Source: JBHHXR01 sp046757205
GTDB lineage: Bacteria; Pseudomonadota; Alphaproteobacteria; Rhodobacterales; Rhodobacteraceae
Length of the DNA stretch: 14,630 bases
Direction: 5' to 3'
Assembly: GCA_046757205.1 (NCBI GenBank)
Contig: JBHHXR010000067.1
Coordinates: forward strand, 1 to 14,630
The notes below the pieces were generated by a model. The model made no database searches and was not told where the DNA came from. It saw only the letters and a program-made list of their open reading frames with translations. This document shows positions 6,388 to 12,908 of the stretch, one piece after another; the stretch's first letter is position 1, and each line of letters begins with the position of its first letter. The translations under genes were made by a program, and so were the position numbers.

Positions 6388-7761
6388 ATGGCAAGAAAGA
6401 TAGCGTTCATAGGCGCCGGGTCGACGGTTTTCATGAAGAACATCGTCGGCGACGCATTGCATTTCCCGGCGCTGTCGGACGCCCGCATCGCGCTGATGGA
6501 GATCGACCGCGAAAGGCTGGCGGCGTCGGCTCTGGTGGCGCGCAAGATGATCGCCACGCTTGGTGCCGGCGCGACGGTGGAGGAATTCACCAGCCAGCGC
6601 GCTGCGCTCGACGGCGCGGATTTCGTGATCGTCGCCTTCCAGATCGGCGGCTACGATCCGTGCACGATCACCGATTTCGAGATCCCCAAACGCTACGGCT
6701 TGCGCCAGACCATCGGCGACACGATCGGCATCGGCGGCATCATGCGCGGCCTGCGCACCGTGCCGCACCTGTGGAAGGTCTGCGAGGACATGCTGGCGGT
6801 CTGCCCGGATGCGCTGCTGCTGCAATACGTCAACCCGATGGCGATCAACACCTGGGCCATTTCCGCGCGCTACCCGCAGATCAGGCAGGTGGGTCTGTGC
6901 CACTCGGTGCAGGGTACGGCGGCGGAACTGGCGCGTGATCTGGATATCGCGGTGGAGGACATGCGGTACCGGGCCGCCGGCATCAACCACATGGCGTTCT
7001 ACCTGACACTGGAAGAGAGGCGCGCGGATGGCAGTTTTCGTGACCTGTATCCGGCGCTGAGGCAGAAATACCTGGCCGGTGAGATACCCAAGGCCAACGA
7101 AAACAACCCGCGCTGCCCCAACCGCGTCCGCTATGATATGATGATGCGGCTGGGATACTTCGTGACCGAAAGCTCGGAGCATTTTTCGGAGTATGTTCCG
7201 TACTTCATCAAGCGCGACAGGCTTGACATAATCGAACATTTCGGCATCCCGCTGGACGAGTATCCCCGACGATGTGTTGAACAAATCGAACATTGGAAGG
7301 ATCAGGCCGCCGAATTGCGAAGCGCCGGACGGATCGAGGTGAAGCCATCGTGCGAATACGCCGCGACGATCATGAATTCGACCGCGACCGGTGCGCCGGC
7401 GGTCGTCTACGGCAATGTCACGAACCGCGGTTGCATCCCGCAACTGCCCGAGGGCTGCGCGGTCGAGGTTCCGTGCCTGGTTGACGCCAATGGCGTCCAG
7501 CCGACGGCGGTACGGGACATCCCGCCGCAACTGGTGGCGCTCATGCGCACCAATATCAACGTGCAGGAACTGACCGTGGCGGCGCTGATGGAGGAAAACC
7601 GCGCCCATATCCACCATGCCGCCATGCTTGACCCCCACACCGCGGCGGAACTTGACCTCGACGACATCCGGCAGATGACCGACGACCTCATCGCGGCGCA
7701 TGCCGGCTGGCTGCCGGGCTGGGTGCATGGGGGCGCCGAGAAGAAGGTGGTTTTACGATGA
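6388..7761 (+). CDS. melA: GH4 alpha-galactosidase, MelA type
   Basis: 457-residue glycoside hydrolase family 4 enzyme that should release galactose from alpha-galactosides such as melibiose in the cytoplasm. GH4 enzymes use tightly bound NAD+ and a divalent metal, usually Mn2+, and work by a transient redox step at C3 of the sugar. Seen here: an N-terminal Rossmann motif F-I-G-A-G-S-T at 7-13, N-P-M-A at 149-152, the metal-site Cys171 in G-L-C-H-S-V-Q-G-T, and His201 in G-I-N-H-M-A-F. Both metal ligands fall at the positions expected for the family. The C-terminal half (F-V-T-E-S-S-E-H-F-S-E-Y and Y-G-N-V-T-N segments) follows enterobacterial MelA closely rather than the phospho-alpha-glucosidase branch, so unphosphorylated galactosides are the likely substrates, consistent with ABC rather than PTS uptake. 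There is no signal peptide. The stop overlaps the SDR start by ATGA. Confidence 0.92.
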   Translation: MARKIAFIGAGSTVFMKNIVGDALHFPALSDARIALMEIDRERLAASALVARKMIATLGAGATVEEFTSQRAALDGADFVIVAFQIGGYDPCTITDFEIPKRYGLRQTIGDTIGIGGIMRGLRTVPHLWKVCEDMLAVCPDALLLQYVNPMAINTWAISARYPQIRQVGLCHSVQGTAAELARDLDIAVEDMRYRAAGINHMAFYLTLEERRADGSFRDLYPALRQKYLAGEIPKANENNPRCPNRVRYDMMMRLGYFVTESSEHFSEYVPYFIKRDRLDIIEHFGIPLDEYPRRCVEQIEHWKDQAAELRSAGRIEVKPSCEYAATIMNSTATGAPAVVYGNVTNRGCIPQLPEGCAVEVPCLVDANGVQPTAVRDIPPQLVALMRTNINVQELTVAALMEENRAHIHHAAMLDPHTAAELDLDDIRQMTDDLIAAHAGWLPGWVHGGAEKKVVLR

Positions 7762-8525
7762 ACTATGCGACATTCCATGACCTGAAGGGAAAAAGCGTCT
7801 TCATCACCGGCGGCGGGTCGGGCATCGGGGCATCGCTTACCGAAGGGTTTGTCGGCCAGGGCGCGAAGGTCGCTTTCGTCCAGCGCTCCGATGCCAGCGG
7901 ATTCGTCGCGGAACTGGCCGACAAACACGATAACCCGCCGCTTTTCCTGGAATGCGACGTAACCGACGTTCCGGCGCTGCAATCGGCCATGGCCGAAGCC
8001 GCCGCGGCAAACGGCCCGATAACCGTGCTGGTCAACAATGCCGCCAACGACACGCGGCACAAGCTGGAAGATTGCGGGCCGGAGGAGTGGGACGCCGCGA
8101 TAAACGTCAACCTCCGCCCGCATTTCTTCACCGTTCAGGCCGCCGCCGAGGGCATGAAACAGGCCGGCGGCGGCTCCATCATCAATTTCTCTTCCATTTC
8201 CTACATGATGGGCAACGCCGGATATCCGGCCTACGTGGCTTCGAAGGCGGGAATAACCGGTCTGACGCGGGGGCTGGCGCGTGAACTCGGCCCGTTCGGC
8301 ATCCGCGTCAACGCGCTGATGCCCGGATGGGTGCTTACGGAGCGGCAGTTGCGGCTGTGGGCCACCGACGAGTCGCTGAGCGCTTTCTTGGAACGCCAGT
8401 GCCTGAAGGAACATCTGGCCGCGAAGGATATCGTCGATCCGACGCTCTTCCTGGCTTCGGACGCTTCGCGCATGATGACCGGCCAGGCGCTGGTCGTCGA
8501 CGGCGGCGTCGTGGTTTCCGGATGA
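7758..8525 (+). CDS. SDR-family sugar dehydrogenase, probable galactose 1-dehydrogenase
   Basis: Classical short-chain dehydrogenase of 255 residues. Cofactor motif T-G-G-G-S-G-I-G at 17-24, N-N-A-A at 93-96, and the catalytic Ser146, Tyr159 and Lys163 (Y-V-A-S-K) with the usual 13-residue Ser-Tyr spacing. The C-terminal D-G-G segment is also typical. SDR members oxidise many alcohols, so the fold alone does not give the substrate. The position between an alpha-galactosidase and the DgoK/DgoA/lactonase genes makes oxidation of galactose to galactonolactone the most economical reading. L-arabinose, D-fucose or another hydroxy-sugar remains possible. Asp68 near the end of the second beta-alpha unit (C-D-V-T-D) is the usual adenine contact. 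It overlaps both neighbours by ATGA. Confidence 0.85.
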   Translation: MNYATFHDLKGKSVFITGGGSGIGASLTEGFVGQGAKVAFVQRSDASGFVAELADKHDNPPLFLECDVTDVPALQSAMAEAAAANGPITVLVNNAANDTRHKLEDCGPEEWDAAINVNLRPHFFTVQAAAEGMKQAGGGSIINFSSISYMMGNAGYPAYVASKAGITGLTRGLARELGPFGIRVNALMPGWVLTERQLRLWATDESLSAFLERQCLKEHLAAKDIVDPTLFLASDASRMMTGQALVVDGGVVVSG

Positions 8526-9454
8526 ACGGCCCGGCCGATACGTCGGTGAACTGGATCGCCGTCGACTGGGGGACGACGCACCTGAGGGCATGGCTGGTGG
8601 GCGACGGTGAGAACATCCTGGACAGGGCCGCGTCGGACCGGGGCATGAGCACGCTGGCGCGGCCGAAGTTCGAGCCGGCCCTGCTGGAAATAATCGGGTG
8701 CTGGCTTCCGCCGGCGCGCGCGACGCAGGTTATCTGCTGCGGCATGGCCGGGTCGCGGCAGGGTTGGGTCGAAGCGCCGTACCTGACGGTCCCCTGTGAG
8801 CCCCTCACAGGCGCCGCGCTGTCGCGTGCGCCGGTCGGAGACAGCCGGATCGAGGTGTTCGTGATACCGGGGATCAAGCAGATGCACCCGCCCGACGTGA
8901 TGCGTGGCGAGGAGACGCAGATCGCCGGATTGCTGGCCCGCCAGCCGGAATTCGACGGTGTCGCCTGCCTTCCCGGCACCCACAGCAAGTGGATTCGCGT
9001 CAGCGCCGGCGAGATCGTCAGTTTCGCCACATATCTGACCGGCGAGATGTTCTCGCTTCTCGCGCAGCACTCGGTGCTGCGCCATTCCGTATCCGCCGGG
9101 GGCTGGGACGACGGCCGCTTTCTCGAGGCGCTCGGCGATGCCATCGCCAAGCCGGAGGCGGTGGCGGCGAAACTGTTCGGCCTGCGCGCGCAATCGCTGA
9201 TCGGCGATCTGCCGCCGCAGACGGCGCGCGCCGCCCTGTCGGGGTATCTCGTCGGGCTTGAGCTTGCTGCCTCGCGCCCGTATTGGCTGGGACAGCGTGT
9301 CGCGGTGATCGGTTCCGATGCATTGCGGAACATCTATTCGGCGGCGCTCGGAGCGCAGGGACTGAGCCCGGAACCAATGGACAGCGAGGCGCTTACGATA
9401 GCCGGTCTTTCGGCAGCCCATTCAAGGTTGAACGAAAGGGTATTCGACGCATGA
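8522..9454 (+). CDS. dgoK: 2-dehydro-3-deoxygalactonokinase
   Basis: Phosphorylates 2-dehydro-3-deoxy-D-galactonate at C6 with ATP, the activating step of the De Ley-Doudoroff route. 310 residues, in the family range of about 290-310. Motifs of the DgoK family (ASKHA-type kinase fold) are intact: the phosphate-binding V-D-W-G-T-T-H-L-R-A-W at 14-24, G-M-A-G-S-R-Q-G-W at 74-82, R-G-E-E-T-Q at 128-133, L-P-G-T-H-S-K-W at 150-157, and T-G-E-M-F at 173-177. The ATG at 8522 is chosen because the conserved region starts right behind it and it overlaps the SDR stop (ATGA); the frame is open to 8327 but that part lies inside the SDR gene. No strong ribosome site is seen, so reinitiation after the SDR gene is likely. 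Confidence 0.93.
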   Translation: MNGPADTSVNWIAVDWGTTHLRAWLVGDGENILDRAASDRGMSTLARPKFEPALLEIIGCWLPPARATQVICCGMAGSRQGWVEAPYLTVPCEPLTGAALSRAPVGDSRIEVFVIPGIKQMHPPDVMRGEETQIAGLLARQPEFDGVACLPGTHSKWIRVSAGEIVSFATYLTGEMFSLLAQHSVLRHSVSAGGWDDGRFLEALGDAIAKPEAVAAKLFGLRAQSLIGDLPPQTARAALSGYLVGLELAASRPYWLGQRVAVIGSDALRNIYSAALGAQGLSPEPMDSEALTIAGLSAAHSRLNERVFDA

Positions 9455-10059
9455 GACGCAATGTCGTAGCCATATTGCGCGGCATCCGGCCGGACGAGGC
9501 CGTCGCCGTCGGCGGCGCATTGATCGAGGCGGGGATAACCACCATCGAAATCCCCCTCAATTCACCCGATCCGCTGCGCAGCATCGGTCTGCTGGCCGAT
9601 GCCTTTTTTGGCGACGCCGTGATCGGTGCCGGAACGGTTCTCACGCCGGCCGAGGTTTCCGATGTCGCCGCGGCGGGAGGGCGCATCGTCGTTTCGCCGA
9701 ATTGCGACGCCGCGGTAATCGCCGCCACCCGCGCCGCGGGCCTGTTGTCCTATCCCGGCGTGCTGACACCGAGCGAGTGCCTTGCCGCGCTCGGACACGG
9801 CGCAGACGCGCTGAAGCTCTTTCCCGCGCTTCTTCTTGGCCCCGGCGGATTGCAGGCCTTGCGCGCGGTGCTTCCCCGAACGGCCATGCTCTACATGGTC
9901 GGCGGCGTCGGACCGGAGAATTTCGAACAATGGGCTGCGGCCGGCGCCGACGGGTTCGGTATCGGCTCGGCGATCTACCAGCCGGGCCTCTCCGCAAGCG
10001 ACGTTGCGCGGCTCGCCGCGCGGATTGCCGCCGCCTATGACAGGGCGTTTTCGTCATGA
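9451..10059 (+). CDS. dgoA: 2-dehydro-3-deoxy-6-phosphogalactonate aldolase
   Basis: Class I aldolase that splits 2-dehydro-3-deoxy-6-phosphogalactonate into pyruvate and glyceraldehyde 3-phosphate. 202 residues, the normal size for KDPG/KDPGal aldolases. The Schiff-base lysine is Lys122 in A-L-K-L-F-P-A; the catalytic Glu33 lies in I-E-I-P-L-N-S-P, and A-I-L-R-G at 7-11, G-A-G-T-V at 59-63 and V-S-P-N at 81-84 are the other active-site strands. The P-L-N-S-P form after the Glu and the pairing with dgoK favour the galactonate over the gluconate branch. Start at ATG 9451 overlaps the dgoK stop by ATGA, with AAAGGG about 10 bases upstream. It is a single-domain aldolase, not fused to galactonate dehydratase as in some older DgoA annotations. 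Confidence 0.93.
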   Translation: MRRNVVAILRGIRPDEAVAVGGALIEAGITTIEIPLNSPDPLRSIGLLADAFFGDAVIGAGTVLTPAEVSDVAAAGGRIVVSPNCDAAVIAATRAAGLLSYPGVLTPSECLAALGHGADALKLFPALLLGPGGLQALRAVLPRTAMLYMVGGVGPENFEQWAAAGADGFGIGSAIYQPGLSASDVARLAARIAAAYDRAFSS

Positions 10060-10919
10060 CCACAGAGATCTTTGACCCCACCGTCTGTACCCTGGGCGAA
10101 GGCCCGCTGTGGCATCCGGAGCTTGGGCAGCTCTTCTGGTTCGACATCATGGGCAAGGCGCTGCTGTCGCGCGCCGGCGGCGAGACGCAGCGCTGGGGTT
10201 TCGACGAACACGTCTCGGCGGCCGGCTGGCTCGACCGCGGCACGCTCATGATCGCCAGCGAAACCGCGTTGATCCGCTTTGATCTGGCAAGCGGAAAATC
10301 CGAAACCGTCGTGCCGCTGGAGGCTGGCAATCCGCGAACGCGCTCGAACGACGGCCGCGCCGATCCGTGGGGCGGGTTCTGGATCGGAACCATGGGCAAG
10401 AATGCCGAGGACGGGGCAGGGGCGATCTACCGATATTTCCGCGGCGAACTGCGCCAGCTTTACGCCCCGATCACCATCTCCAACGCCATATGCTTTTCGC
10501 CGGACCGCCGTTTTGCCTACTTTGCCGATACGCGGGCGCGGACCGTCTGGCGACAGACGCTGAAGGAAACCGACGGCTGGCCGCTGGGCGGCGCCGAGGT
10601 CTTTCTGGACTTCACCCGCGACGGGATCAATCCCGACGGCGCAGTGTGCGACGCCGACGGGTTCTTCTGGAACGCCCAGTGGGGCGCGGCGCGCCTGTCG
10701 CGCTTCAATGCCGCCGGCGCCCTGATTTCCGAGATACCCTTGCCGACGGACCACATCACCTGTCCCGCCTTCGGCGGCAGCGATCTGAGGACGCTCTACG
10801 CCACCTCGGCGACCCAGGGCCTGGGCAAGGACAAGCTCGCCGCCCAGCCGGACGCCGGCAAGACTTTCGCGACGGCGGTGCACGTTGCGGGACAGGAGGA
10901 ACACCGCGTTGTCCTTTGA
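10056..10919 (+). CDS. SMP-30/gluconolactonase-family lactonase, probable galactonolactonase
   Basis: 287-residue six-bladed beta-propeller of the SMP-30/gluconolaconase/LRE family, expected to open the galactonolactone made by the SDR enzyme. All metal and substrate positions known from the family are present: Glu15 in L-G-E-G-P-L-W, Asn98-Asp99 in R-S-N-D-G-R, Asn143 in I-S-N-A, and Asp194 in N-P-D-G. W-G-G-F-W-I-G-T-M at 105-113 and Y-F-A-D-T at 155-159 are the usual blade motifs. There is no signal peptide, so it acts in the cytoplasm. The family also hydrolyses glucono-, arabino- and other lactones; galactonolactone is inferred from context. The ATG overlaps the aldolase stop by ATGA, and its last 11 bases overlap the GH42 gene. 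Confidence 0.9.
   Translation: MTTEIFDPTVCTLGEGPLWHPELGQLFWFDIMGKALLSRAGGETQRWGFDEHVSAAGWLDRGTLMIASETALIRFDLASGKSETVVPLEAGNPRTRSNDGRADPWGGFWIGTMGKNAEDGAGAIYRYFRGELRQLYAPITISNAICFSPDRRFAYFADTRARTVWRQTLKETDGWPLGGAEVFLDFTRDGINPDGAVCDADGFFWNAQWGAARLSRFNAAGALISEIPLPTDHITCPAFGGSDLRTLYATSATQGLGKDKLAAQPDAGKTFATAVHVAGQEEHRVVL
10894..10900 (+). promoter_or_regulatory. Strong ribosome-binding site selecting a TTG start for the GH42 gene
   Basis: AGGAGGA, near-perfect, lies inside the end of the lactonase gene with 8-base spacing to TTG at 10909. The ATG at 10919 is in a different frame and the in-frame TTG at 10885 is upstream of this site. Confidence 0.7.
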
Positions 10920-12834
10920 TGACGCGCCGCGGCGCGCCCTCGGCGTCTGCTATTATCCCGAGCACTGGCCGGAAGAGATTTGGCGCGCCGACGCCGCACA
11001 GATGGCGCAGTCCGGGCTGACATGGGTGCGGATAGGCGAGTTCGCCTGGAGCAGGCTCGAACCCGCGCCGGGCGCGCTCGACTGGGGCTGGCTGGACCGG
11101 GCGATCGGAATACTCGGCGCCGCCGGGCTGAAGGTCGTGCTCGGAACCCCGACGGCGACACCGCCACGCTGGATGCTGGACAGATGGCCCGACATGCTGG
11201 CGCTCGACGAAATCGGAAATCCGCGAAAGTTCGGCTCACGCCGCCATTACTGTTTTTCCCATGAAGGTTACCGTGGCGAATGCGCCCGCATCACGCGGCT
11301 TCTGGCGGAGCGCTACGGCGCCAACCCGCATGTGCACGCCTGGCAGACCGACAATGAATACGGCTGCCATGACACGACGGTTTCCTACAGCGCATCCGCG
11401 CTGACCGGTTTCCGCCGCTGGCTTGCCCGCAAGTACCGGTCGCCGGAGGCGCTGAACGCGGCCTGGGGCAATGTCTTCTGGTCGATGGAATACCGCGAAT
11501 TCGCGGAAATCGACCTGCCGAACATGACAGTGAGCGAACCGAACCCCAGCCACGTCCTGGATTTTCGCCGCTACAGCTCGGAGCAGGTTGCGGAGTTCAA
11601 CCGGGTTCAGACCGGGATACTCCGCGAGTGCAGCGACGCGCCAATCCTGCACAATTTCATGGCCCGAACGGTCGATTTCGACCACTACAGGGTGGCCGAT
11701 GATCTCGATATCGCGGCATGGGACAGCTATCCGCTGGGCAATCTGGAGCGGCATTCAGATCTGGGCGAAGGCTGGAAGCTGAGGTTCCTGCGGCAGGGCG
11801 ACCCGGATTTCCAGGCCTTTCACCACGATCTTTACCGCGCCGTCGGCAGGGGCAGGTGGTGGGTCGCCGAACAACAGCCCGGCCCGGTGAACTGGGCGCG
11901 GTTCAATCCCGCGCCGCTGCCCGGCATGACGCGGCTGTGGGTCTGGGAAGCGTTTGCCCACGGGGCAGAGGCGGTGTGCTATTTTCGCTGGCGTCAGGTG
12001 CCCTTTGCCCAGGAACAGATGCATGCCGGCCTGCTGAGGCCGGACAACCTGGCCGCCCCGGCGCTCGCCGAGGCTGGCACGGTCGCTTCGGAGCTTGCCC
12101 AACTGCCCGACGCCGAAACGGCGCCGGCGCCGGTTGCGCTCGTCTTCGACTACGAATCCGCGTGGGGCTGGAAAACGCAGCCGCAAGGCGGCGATTTCGA
12201 CTATTTCCGGCTGGTGTTCGATTTCTACCGGGCCATGCGAAGACTCGGATTGTCGATTGACGTGCTGCGTCCCGAAAGCGGTGAGCTTGGCGGATACAGG
12301 CTGATCGCCATGCCGGGGCTGATGACCGTTGGCGCGGCCCTGTCCGGGGCGCTTGGAAGTTTTTCCGGGACGGTTCTGGCCGGGCCCCGCAGCGGCGCGA
12401 AGACGCCATCGATGCAGATACCGCCCGGCCTGCCGCCCGACATTCCCGGCTTCGACTGCACGGTCGAACTGGTGGAAAGCCTGCCGCCCGGCGCTGCCGT
12501 GCCGCTGGAGCGAGGCGGGAGCTTCGTCCGCTGGTTCGAGAAACTGTCGGAGCATGAGGAAGTCCGCGAACGAACGGCGAAGGGTGAGCCTGCGCTCGTC
12601 GGTTCAGCCACGAGGTTGTACCTCGCCGGATGGCCCGACGATGCCGCGCTTGCTCGGATACTGAAAGCGCTGTGCGATACCGCAGACATTGAAACGACAA
12701 GTCTGCCCGACACGGTTCGCCTGCGCGACACGCCCTCGCACCGGTTCCTGTTCAACTACGGGGCGGAGCCCGCCGAGGCCTGTGGAACGCATCTGAAACC
12801 CGCAGCCGTGCACTGGCTGAGCCGGTCACCGTGA
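10909..12834 (+). CDS. GH42 beta-galactosidase
   Basis: 641-residue family 42 beta-galactosidase, close to the usual 640-690. It should release galactose from beta-galactosides in the cytoplasm (no signal peptide). Domain A, a TIM barrel, spans about 10-385 and starts with G-V-C-Y-Y-P-E-H-W at 12-20. The acid/base is Glu150 in T-D-N-E-Y-G and the nucleophile is Glu321 in W-V-A-E-Q-Q-P-G; their 171-residue separation equals that of Glu141 and Glu312 in the Thermus A4 enzyme. A Rossmann-like trimerisation domain follows (about 395-590), then a small beta domain C. The zinc-cysteine cluster seen in some relatives is absent: positions 159-164 read S-Y-S-A-S-A. Start is TTG at 10909, chosen by the AGGAGGA site; it overlaps the lactonase gene by 11 bases. 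It is the last gene of the operon and meets a convergent gene. Confidence 0.94.
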   Translation: MSFDDAPRRALGVCYYPEHWPEEIWRADAAQMAQSGLTWVRIGEFAWSRLEPAPGALDWGWLDRAIGILGAAGLKVVLGTPTATPPRWMLDRWPDMLALDEIGNPRKFGSRRHYCFSHEGYRGECARITRLLAERYGANPHVHAWQTDNEYGCHDTTVSYSASALTGFRRWLARKYRSPEALNAAWGNVFWSMEYREFAEIDLPNMTVSEPNPSHVLDFRRYSSEQVAEFNRVQTGILRECSDAPILHNFMARTVDFDHYRVADDLDIAAWDSYPLGNLERHSDLGEGWKLRFLRQGDPDFQAFHHDLYRAVGRGRWWVAEQQPGPVNWARFNPAPLPGMTRLWVWEAFAHGAEAVCYFRWRQVPFAQEQMHAGLLRPDNLAAPALAEAGTVASELAQLPDAETAPAPVALVFDYESAWGWKTQPQGGDFDYFRLVFDFYRAMRRLGLSIDVLRPESGELGGYRLIAMPGLMTVGAALSGALGSFSGTVLAGPRSGAKTPSMQIPPGLPPDIPGFDCTVELVESLPPGAAVPLERGGSFVRWFEKLSEHEEVRERTAKGEPALVGSATRLYLAGWPDDAALARILKALCDTADIETTSLPDTVRLRDTPSHRFLFNYGAEPAEACGTHLKPAAVHWLSRSP

Positions 12835-12852
12835 CACCCTGCGCGGTTGTCG

Positions 12853-12879
12853 GCCCGGACGGCCTTGCCGGGACCGGGC
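12853..12879. terminator. Weak hairpin between the convergent genes
   Basis: GCCCGG (12853-12858) pairs with CCGGGC (12874-12879), and CGGC (12860-12863) with GCCG (12867-12870) around a 3-base loop, leaving a small uneven internal bulge. No T-run follows on either strand. It is the only stem seen in the 74-base gap between the GH42 gene and the convergent gene and may help end one or both transcripts, but it is not a clear intrinsic terminator. Confidence 0.35.
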
Positions 12880-12908
12880 AGTGGCGGTTTGAACGGTTGC
12901 CATATCTG

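Noticed and set aside
5485..7728. Minus-strand open frame of 747 codons opposite the second permease and GH4 genes
   Set aside because: It is very rich in His, Arg, Gln and Asp, shows no domain, and lies antisense to genes with complete family motifs. In GC-rich DNA such shadow frames are expected.
8231..9421. Minus-strand open frame of 396 codons opposite the SDR and dgoK genes
   Set aside because: Antisense shadow; no motif, and both plus-strand genes have intact catalytic motifs.
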